Below are positions 42,240-51,201 of a DNA stretch of 64,000 nt, piece after piece. The first letter of the stretch is position 1. Each line of letters starts with the position of its first letter. Below the pieces are notes generated by a model, which had not been told where the DNA came from, made no database searches, and saw only the letters and a program-made list of their open reading frames with translations. Source of the DNA: Parvibaculum sp041688015. Lineage in GTDB: Bacteria; Pseudomonadota; Alphaproteobacteria; Parvibaculales; Parvibaculaceae. The translations under genes were made by a program, and so were the position numbers. The stretch spans positions 1-64,000 of the forward strand of contig JBDNIY010000009.1 in NCBI GenBank assembly GCA_041688015.1, written 5' to 3'.

Positions 42240-43367
42240 ATGCTGAACAAACTTGATGACTTTCCCATTCATCAAACGCCTGAACCCATCGCACATCCGG
42301 CGACAAGCGACCGCAATGTCTATGACCGCACCTGGTTCAATGGCTATGCGAAAGACGGTTCGTATTATTTTGGCATTGGCATGGCCATCTATCCCCATCG
42401 CGGCATTCTTGATTGTGCCTTCAGCGTCGTGCAGCCTGATCAGCGACAGCATTGTTTCTTTGGCTCACGTCGCGCGCCGATCGAACGCACGGATATGTCG
42501 GTAGGCCCGTTTCGTATGGAAATCATCGAACCCATGCGCAAGACGCGTGTCATTCTTGAGGACAACGCTAGTGGTGTATCCTGCGACCTCACATTTTCGG
42601 CACGGACGGCGTCCATTCAAGAAGCCCGGCAGACACTTTGGTCAGGCGCGCGCCGCGTCATGGACGCCACGCGTTTTGATCAGTTTGGGCGCTGGAGCGG
42701 CACCATTCATCACCCCGATGGCGACATCAAGGTGGATGAGGATATGTGCCTTGGCACCAAGGACCGCTCTTGGGGCGTGCGGCGCGTTGGTGAGCATGAG
42801 CAGGGCGGCGCGCCAGCCACGCCCGCTGGCATTTGTTTCGTCTGGGCACCGCTGGTATGGGATGACCATATTACCCACGCCATCTTCTTTGATGGGCAAA
42901 AGGGTGAGCCTCTGGTGCGCGAAGGCATTGTGGCGCCTCTTTACAAGACCGAAGCAGAGGTGCCCGGCATTGAGGACGGGCGCGATCAACGCATGGCGAC
43001 AGCGCGCCATCGTATTGCCTATGTGCCTGGCACACGCCTTGCTCAATCCGCCGAGATTGACCTTGTTGATCATGACGGCAACACGCGCACAATCTCATTA
43101 GAGCCCATCCTTAAGTTTCAGATGAAGGGGCTCGGTTATACGCACCCGGTATGGGGGCAGGGCATGTGGAAAGGTGAGTTGGAAGTCGGCGGCGAGTCCT
43201 TTGATCCGCGTCAAATCGATCCGCTTGCCATGGAAAACTTGCACGTCCAGCAGGTCGTTCGCGCCAGTGACGGCACGCGTAGCGGCATCGGCGTGCTTGA
43301 GCAGATTTGCATCGGACCCTATGAGCCAGCGGGCTTTAAAAGTTTTGTTGATGGTGCGAAAGGCTAA
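42240..43367 (+). CDS. CrtC/AttH-like lipocalin-fold protein (DUF7064/7065 type)
   Basis: 375 residues. Typical stretches are DRTWFNGYAKDGSYYFGIGM, IYPHRGILDCAFSVVQ, VGPFRMEIIEPMRKTRVILE and VDEDMCLGTKDRSWGVRRVG. They match the two-lipocalin proteins related to hydroxyneurosporene synthase/AttH, which in degradation clusters are annotated as DUF7064/7065. No signal peptide. Start supported by GAGGAG. It may bind or hydrate a hydrophobic substrate. It lies in a run with the kinase-like and alcohol dehydrogenase genes. Confidence 0.75.
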   Translation: MLNKLDDFPIHQTPEPIAHPATSDRNVYDRTWFNGYAKDGSYYFGIGMAIYPHRGILDCAFSVVQPDQRQHCFFGSRRAPIERTDMSVGPFRMEIIEPMRKTRVILEDNASGVSCDLTFSARTASIQEARQTLWSGARRVMDATRFDQFGRWSGTIHHPDGDIKVDEDMCLGTKDRSWGVRRVGEHEQGGAPATPAGICFVWAPLVWDDHITHAIFFDGQKGEPLVREGIVAPLYKTEAEVPGIEDGRDQRMATARHRIAYVPGTRLAQSAEIDLVDHDGNTRTISLEPILKFQMKGLGYTHPVWGQGMWKGELEVGGESFDPRQIDPLAMENLHVQQVVRASDGTRSGIGVLEQICIGPYEPAGFKSFVDGAKG

Positions 43368-43371
43368 CGTC

Positions 43372-44469
43372 ATGAAAATAACCGCAGCCGTCGCCCGTGA
43401 AGGCAAAGATGATTTCAGCATCGAGACAGTCGAGCTCGACGATCCAAGGCCAGACGAAATACTCGTCAAGATCGTTGGCGTCGGCCTGTGTCACACCGAT
43501 ATGGTTGCCAAGACGGGCGCCATTGGTGGCCTACCGATTGTGCTTGGCCACGAAGGGTCTGGCATCGTCGAAAAGGTCGGGGCGGACGTTTCGAAAGTGA
43601 AAGCGGGTGACCGCGTCGCCATCTCATTTCGATCCTGCGGCGATTGTCGTAAGTGCAAAAGCGGTGATCCTGCCTATTGCCTCTCCATGCCGCTGCTCAA
43701 CTATATCGGCATGAGGCCGGACGGTTCCAAGGCGATCCGCGCGGGCGACGAACCCATCGCCAGCAATTTTTTTGGGCAATCCTCTTTTGCCACCTATTGC
43801 CTGACCTATGAACGCAATGTGGTGAAGGTGCCCGACGACGTGCCGTTGGAACTTGTCGGCCCGCTCGGCTGTGGCATACAAACAGGCGCTGGAGGCGTCA
43901 TGCGCTCATTGGCGTGTGAAGCAGGCAGTTCGCTCCTCATCCTTGGTGGTGGTGCGGTGGGCTTGAGTGCGGTCATGGGCGCTGTGGTGCAAGGCTGCGA
44001 AACCATCATCGTGTTGGAGCCACATGAGGTTCGCCGCAAACTGGCGCGCGAACTTGGGGCGACGCATGTGATCGATCCGGTTGAAGCCCCCGATCTAGCA
44101 GCGACAGTGCGCGCCATCCTCGAACACGGCGTCGATTATGCTTTTGACACGACAGGTATTCCCGCGTTGCAGCAGGCAACAATGATGTGTCTGGCTCCTC
44201 ACGGCACGTTCGGCATTGTTGGTATCAGCCCGCCCGGTACGTCGGTTCCCGGCGACATGATGAATGTCATGACATTTGGGCACACGATCAAAGGCATCAT
44301 CGAAGGCGACAGCGAACCAGATGTGTTTATCCCACAAATGATGGACCTTTATCGCCAGGGAAAATTTCCCTTTGACCGCCTCATCCGCACTTATCCTTTT
44401 GCTGACATTAATCAAGCAATTGTCGCGCAGCATCGCGGCGACTGCGTCAAGGTTGTCCTGTTGATGTAG
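43372..44469 (+). CDS. zinc-dependent alcohol dehydrogenase (MDR family)
   Basis: 365 residues from ATG 43372, 4 bases after the previous stop. Catalytic zinc ligands are Cys in VGLCHTDMV, His/Glu in LGHEGSGIVE, and Cys in GPLGCGIQTG. The structural zinc lobe CGDCRKCKSGDPAYC is complete. The Rossmann motif is LGGGAVGLSAVMGA. It resembles aryl/benzyl alcohol dehydrogenases that use NAD. It probably oxidises an alcohol of the pathway encoded around it. Confidence 0.92.
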   Translation: MKITAAVAREGKDDFSIETVELDDPRPDEILVKIVGVGLCHTDMVAKTGAIGGLPIVLGHEGSGIVEKVGADVSKVKAGDRVAISFRSCGDCRKCKSGDPAYCLSMPLLNYIGMRPDGSKAIRAGDEPIASNFFGQSSFATYCLTYERNVVKVPDDVPLELVGPLGCGIQTGAGGVMRSLACEAGSSLLILGGGAVGLSAVMGAVVQGCETIIVLEPHEVRRKLARELGATHVIDPVEAPDLAATVRAILEHGVDYAFDTTGIPALQQATMMCLAPHGTFGIVGISPPGTSVPGDMMNVMTFGHTIKGIIEGDSEPDVFIPQMMDLYRQGKFPFDRLIRTYPFADINQAIVAQHRGDCVKVVLLM

Positions 44470-45097
44470 GCGCTCGGGCTTGAGCCGGTGCATCTGAAGC
44501 AAACACCGTGCGGGCTTGCAGCACCCGCCCGATTATTGTCGCCACGCAGAGCGCCGCAAAGGCATAGGCTAACGGCCCAAACCATGCGGGCAGGAGGCAA
44601 AATAAGACGAATGCTGCAATCGTTTCGCTGCCCTCCGCAAGTCCGGCCATATAGTAGAAACTCTTTTGGCCTTGCGCATCGGTCTTCAGGCCGCGTTTTT
44701 CGGCAAGGGCGGCATAGGCCAGAAAACTGGTGCCTGACAGCACGAAGCTCGCCACGAGAAAGAGTGCGGGCAGACGATTTTCCGGCGCGGCCAGTGCAAA
44801 GCCGAGAGGCACGGCGACATAGAAAACATAGTCGCACAGGATGTCGAGATAGCCGCCAAAGTCGGTGGGTTTGGTCGCGCGCGCAACCGCCCCGTCGAGC
44901 CCGTCAAGACAACGACTGGCGATGATGAATGTAAGGCCCAGCATGAAATGCTCACCCGCCAAAGCAAATGCCGCACAAACGCCGCCCGCCGCACCCGCAA
45001 GGCTCAGTTGATTGGCGCTGATGCCTGTGCGGGCCACAAGCAAGCCAGCCTTGTTGAGCGGCGCATCAATGAGCGATCGTGCCAATCTGTCAAACAT
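44447..45097 (-). CDS. CDP-alcohol phosphatidyltransferase family protein
   Basis: 216-residue membrane enzyme with the CDP-alcohol transferase signature DGLDGAVARATKPTDFGGYL followed by DILCD, carrying all catalytic aspartates. Six hydrophobic helices. The acceptor alcohol is not known; the protein is shorter than PgsA and lies next to a catabolic cluster. It overlaps the end of the convergent alcohol dehydrogenase gene by 23 bases. Confidence 0.88.
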   Translation of the reverse strand: MFDRLARSLIDAPLNKAGLLVARTGISANQLSLAGAAGGVCAAFALAGEHFMLGLTFIIASRCLDGLDGAVARATKPTDFGGYLDILCDYVFYVAVPLGFALAAPENRLPALFLVASFVLSGTSFLAYAALAEKRGLKTDAQGQKSFYYMAGLAEGSETIAAFVLFCLLPAWFGPLAYAFAALCVATIIGRVLQARTVFASDAPAQARAPTSTGQP

Positions 45098-45138
45098 GCG
45101 CAGAGCCTATCGCCAATTTCCGCGCGGCGCTAAAAATT

Positions 45139-46461
45139 TCAGGCGTTGCGAGCGGCAATAGCTTGAAGAATATCTTCCTCAAGCGCCCAGAAGCGATCCT
45201 GCCCCCAATGGGCGGGCATGCCGTCAACCCGGAATGAAGGCGCACCCCAAAGACCCGCTTCAAAGAGGACTTCGCGATTATCTTCTGCAACGGTGCGCCA
45301 GCTTTCGTCAGCAAGGGCTGCACGCGTTTCTGCTTCACTGAGACCAGCCCGTTTTGCGACATCGAACATGCCCGCATCTGACGCAAGGTCGATGCCGTCA
45401 GCAAAAGCGGCGCGCATACCAAGTTCGGCGAACTCTTCACCATGGCCAAGCGGAATGGCATGATGAAGGACCGCAAGAGCGCGTGCGGCACCCGCGCCCA
45501 CCGGATCGACAATCGTGCCATAGGGGGCATCAACGCACTCGGCTTCGCGTTTGGTGTCGAGCGTGATGTACATGCGCTTGACCGGGGGCACGGGTAAACC
45601 ACGCATGACCATCGGCAGAACGAAGCGCAGTTTGAGTTCGCAGCCATAGTGTTTTGCAAGACGACGCATGCGCGGCGCAGAGATGCAGGAATAGGGGCTG
45701 CGGAAAGAAAACCAGTATTCAATGACGGGTGGTGATTTGGAAACTGGTTTGGCGGCTAATGTCATGTCACGAAACGGTGCAATCGCGGGTGTGCCAGCGG
45801 GAGCGCTGTCGAGCTTTATGCCACGCAGACGCGCTTCAAGATGATGAAGACGGTCAACACCCCAATACCATTCACCCTCGAAATAGAACATCGCGCTGAG
45901 ATAGTGGCCAAGCGTCTTGCGCTTTGCGTCCCCCACCGCGACTAATTTGGCAGCGTCGGCATTGCTCGCGTCAAATGCCGTAAGTGCCGCGTCGTCCTGT
46001 GTCCAAAGCGCGGTTCCCACATCGACGACCGTCTGAAAAAATGCCCCACGCTTGATGGCGGTCGCGAGCGCCCTGGCGGCACTCTCAACGCGCGAGGCTT
46101 GCGGCAATGTTGTATTGGTAGCAAATGACAATCCATATTGATGGGCCACACGCGCGGCATCGCGCAGCGCATAGGCTTTCAGTTTCTCGCGCTCAGGCGC
46201 GGCGGCATCATCGGGGGCTGACACCAGCCATGACACAAGGACAATTGCGTAGCGCTCTTGCAGCGCTTGCAAAACCTGTGCGGTCAGGTGGCTGTATGGA
46301 TCATCAGGTTGATGAAAATAATGAACCGTTGGCTTTTGGCCGCTCCGCTTACGGCGGAAGGCATGAACGGAACGCCGAAAATTGCGCAAAGCTCGGCTTG
46401 TGATGAAAGGCGTCACAAGACGCATGATGAAAGATTTCACGCTATTCCCTCCGTCACTCAT
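45139..46461 (-). CDS. tandem DsbA-fold protein (HCCA isomerase/kappa-GST-like)
   Basis: 440 residues with two DsbA-like domains: one at about 42-235 (TVHYFHQPDDPYSHLTAQVL) and one at about 248-438 (IEYWFSFRSPYSCISAPRMR, ending LWGAPSFRVDGMPAHWGQDR). The second matches 2-hydroxychromene-2-carboxylate isomerase and kappa-class glutathione transferases. Single-domain forms of about 200 residues are usual. The second domain has a full active site (SFRSPYSC), the first a divergent one. It is divergent from the dehalogenase, across a 17-base inverted repeat, so the two may share an operator. Confidence 0.85.
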   Translation of the reverse strand: MSDGGNSVKSFIMRLVTPFITSRALRNFRRSVHAFRRKRSGQKPTVHYFHQPDDPYSHLTAQVLQALQERYAIVLVSWLVSAPDDAAAPEREKLKAYALRDAARVAHQYGLSFATNTTLPQASRVESAARALATAIKRGAFFQTVVDVGTALWTQDDAALTAFDASNADAAKLVAVGDAKRKTLGHYLSAMFYFEGEWYWGVDRLHHLEARLRGIKLDSAPAGTPAIAPFRDMTLAAKPVSKSPPVIEYWFSFRSPYSCISAPRMRRLAKHYGCELKLRFVLPMVMRGLPVPPVKRMYITLDTKREAECVDAPYGTIVDPVGAGAARALAVLHHAIPLGHGEEFAELGMRAAFADGIDLASDAGMFDVAKRAGLSEAETRAALADESWRTVAEDNREVLFEAGLWGAPSFRVDGMPAHWGQDRFWALEEDILQAIAARNA

Positions 46462-46493
46462 TCATGCCGTCTGCTTGCGCGTCTGTTGACGCT

Positions 46494-46534
46494 CCGGCCA
46501 TATAGTGACACTATTAATGTCACTATATGGCCGG
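46494..46534. promoter_or_regulatory. 17-base perfect inverted repeat between divergent genes
   Basis: CCGGCCATATAGTGACA (46494-46510), loop CTATTAA, TGTCACTATATGGCCGG (46518-46534). It lies between the DsbA-fold gene (start 46461) and the dehalogenase gene (start 46568), with no T tract. The core ATAGTGACACTAT is itself palindromic. It looks like an operator for a dimeric regulator, for example the TetR protein at 47997-48596. Confidence 0.65.
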
Positions 46535-46567
46535 GCGACGGCTAGGTCAAATGAGGAGGAGCGCCAG

Positions 46568-47473
46568 ATGAAGATCTTAAAAACGCCAGAAACATGCTTT
46601 GAAGGCTTGCCAGACTATGCCTTCAACCCGCATTGGACTGAGGTGCCTTCTGGCGATGGCACTGTGCTGACCATTCATGCCGTTGACGAAGGCCCGCGCG
46701 CCGCTGCACCGATCCTTTTGATGCATGGCGAGCCATCTTGGTCGTTTCTCTACCGTCACATGATCGCGGGTTTGGTTGGCAAAGGCCACAGGGTCGTCGC
46801 CCCTGATCTCATTGGCTTTGGTAAGTTCGACAAACCGAGCGAGCAGAGCGACTACACCTATGAGCGCCATGTCGCCTGGATGAGCGATTGGCTGGTCAAG
46901 AATGATCTGAAGAACATCACACTGTTCTGTCAGGACTGGGGCGGCCTGATCGGGCTGCGCTTGGTCGCAGCTTTCCCAGAGCGTTTCGCCCGCCTCGTCA
47001 TCGCCAATACAGGCCTTCCCATCGGAACGGGCGGAACGGATGCTTTCCAGCAATGGCTTGATTTCAGCCAAAATGTGCCGGAACTGCCCGTCGGCAATAT
47101 CGTCAGTATGGGCACCAAAAGAGGCTTGAGCGCTGCGGAAAAAGCTGCCTATCTCGCGCCATTTCCACACGAGAGTTTCAAGGCAGGGGCGCGACGGTTT
47201 CCGGCCCTTGTGCCGATTACACCTGAACATAGCTCGGTCGCAGAAAACAAAGAGGCGTGGAAAGGGCTGGAAAGTTTTACAAAGCCTGTTCTGACGGCCT
47301 TCAGTGACGGTGACCCGGTGTCCAAAGGGGGAGAGCGCGTCATTCAGGAGCGAATCCCCGGTGCGAAGGGTCAGCCTCACGTCATCATCGAAGGCGGCGG
47401 GCATTTTCTGCAGGAAGACAAGCCCGATGAACTAGTGGCATTGATCGACGAATTTATTGCTCAGACAAGCTGA
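46568..47473 (+). CDS. haloalkane dehalogenase (HLD-I/DhlA-like)
   Basis: 301 residues from ATG 46568, with GAGGAGGAG upstream. Alpha/beta-hydrolase that replaces halogen by hydroxyl. The nucleophile is Asp123 with halide-binding Trp124 in CQDWGG. HGEPSWSFLYRHMI matches the HGEP oxyanion region of DhlA. The acid is in FSDGDPVSKG and the base is His in GGGHFLQED. These features favour dehalogenase over epoxide hydrolase. Substrate range unknown. It heads an operon with DUF1330 and TetR genes. Confidence 0.87.
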   Translation: MKILKTPETCFEGLPDYAFNPHWTEVPSGDGTVLTIHAVDEGPRAAAPILLMHGEPSWSFLYRHMIAGLVGKGHRVVAPDLIGFGKFDKPSEQSDYTYERHVAWMSDWLVKNDLKNITLFCQDWGGLIGLRLVAAFPERFARLVIANTGLPIGTGGTDAFQQWLDFSQNVPELPVGNIVSMGTKRGLSAAEKAAYLAPFPHESFKAGARRFPALVPITPEHSSVAENKEAWKGLESFTKPVLTAFSDGDPVSKGGERVIQERIPGAKGQPHVIIEGGGHFLQEDKPDELVALIDEFIAQTS

Positions 47474-47483
47474 GGGGGACCCC

Positions 47484-47900
47484 ATGAAATACGATATATC
47501 TGTCTATCCCACGCGCGAGAAGCTGATGGAGGTTGCGGGCTCCACTGATCCTGAACCTGTTATCATGCTCAATCTGCTCAAGTTTCGCGACGTGGCTGAA
47601 TATAAGGACGGACGCCCTGACAAGATCAGCGGTCGTGAAGCCTATATGCGCTATGGCGAAGCGATGCGTGGCTTCGTCGAGGCAGGTGGTGGTCGCATGC
47701 TGATCTCGGCGGATTTAAAAGATGTCGTGGTCGGCGAGGTCTCCGATCTCTGGGATGTGGTCGCCTTGGTCGAATATCCTTCAGCGGCAGGCTTTTTTGC
47801 CATCGCCGCTTCGCCCGAAGTCATGGAAATCGGCGTCCATCGTGAAGCCGGGCTTGCGGGCCAGTTACTCATCCGTTCGTCACTCACCCATATTATTTGA
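47484..47900 (+). CDS. DUF1330-like protein
   Basis: 138 residues from ATG 47484 with GAGGGGGA upstream, 10 bases after the dehalogenase stop. VIMLNLLKFRDVAEYKDGRP and YMRYGEAMRGFVEAGGGRML, with VVALVEYPSAAGFFAIAASP, are typical of the ferredoxin-fold DUF1330 family. Enzyme activity not established. Probably cotranslated with the dehalogenase. Confidence 0.8.
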   Translation: MKYDISVYPTREKLMEVAGSTDPEPVIMLNLLKFRDVAEYKDGRPDKISGREAYMRYGEAMRGFVEAGGGRMLISADLKDVVVGEVSDLWDVVALVEYPSAAGFFAIAASPEVMEIGVHREAGLAGQLLIRSSLTHII

Positions 47901-47996
47901 GCAGGCCCGTATGGATCAGCGTTCGCCTTCAAAGCTCCTGTTCTCTCTTCATCTTCGGCTTGATTGCCATTTGAGAAGTTCATCGAAAATAGAGAC

Positions 47997-48596
47997 ATGC
48001 TGAACACTGAAAATAAAACTGGGATAGCAGATGGTCGGCGGGCACGCGGTGCGGAAAACCGTCGCAAGATCGTCGAGGCCATGCTTGCTCTGATCGGCGA
48101 GGGAGCAATTTCGCCCAGCGCGGAAGACGTCGCCTCGCGCGCTGAGGTTGGCCTGCGGACCGTGTTTCGTCATTTCGATGACATGGAAAGCCTCTACCGT
48201 GAAATCTCGGCGTTAATGTCTGCTGAACTGATGCCCATTGCCTCTGCTCCTCTGATGGGCAGTAACTGGCGCGACAGGTTTTCAGAACTTGTCGAGCGCC
48301 GCGCACGTGTCTTTGAAAAGATGATGCCGTTCAAGATTGCAGCAGATGTGCATCGCCATCGCTCCATTTTCCTGCGCGACGAGCATGTTCAACTGACGCA
48401 ACTTCAGCGTGAGACGTTGTGCGCGGCGCTTGGGCCTCAATTGTGCCAAAACAAGCTCCGCTTTGAAGCCTTGGAAGTGCTGGCGAGTTTCGATGCTTGG
48501 CGTCATATGCGCCTCGATCAAAACCTCACCGTCGCACAGGCCAAAAATCTACTCATCCAGACGGCTATGACGCTATTGAACGACGAAGACCAATAA
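47997..48596 (+). CDS. TetR-family transcriptional regulator
   Basis: 199 residues with an N-terminal helix-turn-helix (NRRKIVEAMLALIGEGAISP, RAEVGLRTVFRHFDDMESLY). It lies 97 bases after the DUF1330 gene in the same direction. It probably senses a substrate of the dehalogenase pathway and binds the inverted repeat at 46494-46534; this is inference from position. Confidence 0.87.
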   Translation: MLNTENKTGIADGRRARGAENRRKIVEAMLALIGEGAISPSAEDVASRAEVGLRTVFRHFDDMESLYREISALMSAELMPIASAPLMGSNWRDRFSELVERRARVFEKMMPFKIAADVHRHRSIFLRDEHVQLTQLQRETLCAALGPQLCQNKLRFEALEVLASFDAWRHMRLDQNLTVAQAKNLLIQTAMTLLNDEDQ

Positions 48597-48611
48597 GCGC
48601 CCAATAGACTA

Positions 48612-48644
48612 AGCCCGCAAACCGTTTCCGGCTCGCGGGCTTTT
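48612..48644 (+). terminator. terminator after TetR gene
   Basis: Stem AGCCCGC (48612-48618) / GCGGGCT (48635-48641) with a 16-base loop and TTTT after it. Placed between the convergent TetR and flavin oxidoreductase genes. Confidence 0.75.
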
Positions 48645-48666
48645 GATATTTGAGACGCTGCCGAAA

Positions 48667-49644
48667 TTAGGCCGCGAGAAAGCCTTCAAGGCGCTTGCGG
48701 ATCAGGCTATCGGCTTCTGCCATCATGCGGTCGATAAGCTCCTTGCAGGTTGGAATGTCGTGGATGAGCCCGGCCACCATGCCACAGCTCCATGCACCAG
48801 CATCCATGTCGCCTTCCTGCATGACGCGGGGGTAGACGCCGCCGACCAATTCGCGAATGTCTTCGATGGCAAGGCTTGCGCCCTTTTCGCGTTCGATCTC
48901 GACGATCTTTTCAACGGCAGGGTTTGCCAACACGCGTTCTGTATTGCGCAAGGAGCGCATGATGAGGCGCGTGTCGAGTTCGGACGCTGCAATCAGAGCC
49001 TTCTTGACGTTTTCATGCACCGGCGCTTCCTTGGTAGCGATAAAGCGTGTGCCCATGTTGATGCCGTCAGCTCCCATCGCCAATGCAGCCACAAGCTGCG
49101 AGCCTGTACCGATACCACCTGACGCAACAAAGGGGATTTTGAGCTCTTCAGCCGCGCGCGGCAGCAGGATCATATTGGGAATGTCGTCCTCACCGGGATG
49201 ACCACCACATTCAAAGCCGTCAACGCTGACCGCATCGCAACCAATGCGTTCCGCTTTCAGCGAGTGGCGCACCGAGGTGCATTTGTGAATGACCTTGATG
49301 CCAGCGTCTTTCATCGCGGGCATATAGGCCTCAGGGCTGCGGCCTGCCGTTTCGACGATGCGTACACCGCCGTCAATGATGGCCTGAATATATTCAGGAT
49401 AGGGCGGATTGGCAAAGCCCGGCAGGAAGGTGAGGTTCACCCCGATGGGCTTGTCGGTCATGGTTTTGCACTTGGCGATTTCCTTGGCAAGTGCCTCGGG
49501 CGTCGGCTGGGTGAGCGCGGTGATGATGCCAAGGCCGCCCGCATTGGAGACGGCGGCGGCCATTTCGGCCAGTCCGACAAAATGCATGCCGCCCTGAATG
49601 ACCGGATGTTGAATGCCGAAAAGCTCGGTAATACGCGTTTTCAT
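48667..49644 (-). CDS. nitronate monooxygenase-like flavin oxidoreductase
   Basis: 325 residues from ATG 49644. FMN TIM barrel of the NMO/FabK-like family: HPVIQGGMHFVGLAEMAAAV, GGLGIITALTQPTPEALAKE, IGVNLTFLP, the catalytic-type VDGFECGGHPGEDD, and ASGGIGTGSQLVAALAMGAD. It oxidises alkyl nitronates or reduces enoyl substrates. It follows the enoyl-CoA hydratase gene by 49 bases on the same strand. Confidence 0.9.
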   Translation of the reverse strand: MKTRITELFGIQHPVIQGGMHFVGLAEMAAAVSNAGGLGIITALTQPTPEALAKEIAKCKTMTDKPIGVNLTFLPGFANPPYPEYIQAIIDGGVRIVETAGRSPEAYMPAMKDAGIKVIHKCTSVRHSLKAERIGCDAVSVDGFECGGHPGEDDIPNMILLPRAAEELKIPFVASGGIGTGSQLVAALAMGADGINMGTRFIATKEAPVHENVKKALIAASELDTRLIMRSLRNTERVLANPAVEKIVEIEREKGASLAIEDIRELVGGVYPRVMQEGDMDAGAWSCGMVAGLIHDIPTCKELIDRMMAEADSLIRKRLEGFLAA

Positions 49645-49693
49645 ATCGTGTCCTTGTTCTGCCGAGATGGGTTTTGTCGAAATGGTTTGAAGG

Positions 49694-50506
49694 TTAGCCT
49701 TTGAAATGCGGACGGCGCTTTTCCATATTGGCCATGATGGCTTCTTTTTGATGCTCGCCACCGATGAGCTTGTCTTGCTCCACGGATTCTGCCAGCAAGA
49801 TCGCTGCTGCGTTTGAATCAGGAATGGCGTTGATCATGCGCTTGTCCGCGCGAATAGCGGTTGGGCTCTTGTCGGCAATTTCGCGCGCTGTCGCCAGCGC
49901 CGCCTCGTAGGGATTTTCGATGACCTTGGTGGCAAAGCCGTATTCAAGTGCCTCTTCGGCAGAAAAAATGCGACCCGTGTATGTGAGTTCGCGCAGCACA
50001 TCGTCGCGCGCCAGCGTGCGCATCAGCGCCATGCCAGCCATGTCGGGCACTAGGCCCCATTTGATCTCCATTACCGACATGCGTGTGCCCGGCGCGACGT
50101 AGCGCATATCGGCCCCTAGCGCGACCTGAAAGCCGCCGCCAAAGGCAACGCCGTGAACCGCCGCGATCACAGGTACAGGAATATCGCGCCAAACCATCGC
50201 GGCATATTGAGCCCGGTTGCTCTGCCCATGTGTGCGTTTTTCTAGATGGCCTGCCACGGCAGAATCGTTCTTAGGCTTTTCGCCGCTCGCCATGCGCCCA
50301 AAATTACCCATGTCGAGGCCTGCGCAAAAAGCGCGCCCCTCACCTGAAATGACAACAGCGCGGATGGCCGCATCGGCCTTGAGCCGTTCGCCTGTCTCAA
50401 GCAGGGCGTTGAACATGGCGTCATCCAATGCATTCATTTTATCTACGCGCACAAGGCGCACATCGGCCACGCCTTCGGTGATGGTCGTTTTGATACGGTC
50501 GTCCAT
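49694..50506 (-). CDS. enoyl-CoA hydratase/isomerase family protein
   Basis: 270 residues from ATG 50506. The crotonase fold has the oxyanion stretches GRAFCAGLDMGNFGRM and VHGVAFGGGFQVALGADMRY, and IKWGLVPDMAGMALMRTLA in place of the usual second glutamate region; the second catalytic acid is likely an Asp. It hydrates or isomerises an unsaturated acyl-CoA. It precedes the NMO-like gene in one transcript and is divergent from the epimerase-like gene. Confidence 0.9.
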   Translation of the reverse strand: MDDRIKTTITEGVADVRLVRVDKMNALDDAMFNALLETGERLKADAAIRAVVISGEGRAFCAGLDMGNFGRMASGEKPKNDSAVAGHLEKRTHGQSNRAQYAAMVWRDIPVPVIAAVHGVAFGGGFQVALGADMRYVAPGTRMSVMEIKWGLVPDMAGMALMRTLARDDVLRELTYTGRIFSAEEALEYGFATKVIENPYEAALATAREIADKSPTAIRADKRMINAIPDSNAAAILLAESVEQDKLIGGEHQKEAIMANMEKRRPHFKG

Positions 50507-50699
50507 GAGCTTCTCCTCCCGATGATTATTTTGCGCTGACGTTATCGGCAGGCGGCCCGAATACCAAGAGGGAGAAAAGCCTCCCTGACGCAGCGTTTGC
50601 AACAAAGGTGACGAATGGGTCTGCAAAATTGTACAATTAGAGCAAAGCGGAGCCTCGTTTAGGCCCTCAATGTCTTCCATTTTCAGTCAGGATTTCAAG

Positions 50700-51122
50700 A
50701 TGATCGGCAGATTGAACCATGTGGGCGTCGCAACGCCCTCAATCGATGAAGCGGTGAAACTCTATCGCGATGTGATGGGCGTGACCGACATTACTGAGAA
50801 ATGGGCCATGCCCGAGCAAGGCGTATGGGTGTGTTTTGTCAATTTGCCCAATTCGCAGATCGAGTTGATCGAGCCCTATGACGAAAATTCTCCAATCCAT
50901 GGTTTTCTGACCAAGAACCCCAAGGGTGGACAGCATCATATCTGTTTTGAAGTGGATGACATCATCGTCGCCCGCGACGAGATGCGTGCCAAAGGCGCCA
51001 CCATCCTCGGTACAGGCGAGCCACGCATTGGCGCGCATGGCGTGCCGGTCATCTTCGTGCACCCCAAGAATATGGGCGGTGTGTTAGTTGAATTGATGAC
51101 AAAGCCGGATGCGGCTCACTAA
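50700..51122 (+). CDS. mce: methylmalonyl-CoA epimerase-like VOC protein
   Basis: 140 residues from ATG 50700, with AGGA upstream. The glyoxalase fold carries metal ligands in RLNHVGVATPS (His), GGQHHICFEVDD (His) and GGVLVELM (Glu). Length and motif fit methylmalonyl-CoA epimerase, which converts the S to the R form in propionyl-CoA breakdown. Other VOC members are possible, but the IELIEPYDENSPIHGFL part is epimerase-like. Confidence 0.85.
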   Translation: MIGRLNHVGVATPSIDEAVKLYRDVMGVTDITEKWAMPEQGVWVCFVNLPNSQIELIEPYDENSPIHGFLTKNPKGGQHHICFEVDDIIVARDEMRAKGATILGTGEPRIGAHGVPVIFVHPKNMGGVLVELMTKPDAAH

Positions 51123-51143
51123 CGAGATGGCGTTCCGGTGAAC

Positions 51144-51178
51144 GAAAAAGGGTGGCCTTTCGCGGGGTCACCCTTTTC
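51144..51178. terminator. terminator between epimerase and OYE genes
   Basis: GAAAAAGGGTG pairs with TCACCCTTTTC, with one bulged base, over a GC-rich loop. A and T tracts flank the stem, so it works for both convergent genes. Confidence 0.8.
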
Positions 51179-51201
51179 ATTTTCAGATTATCAAATCGGC
51201 A

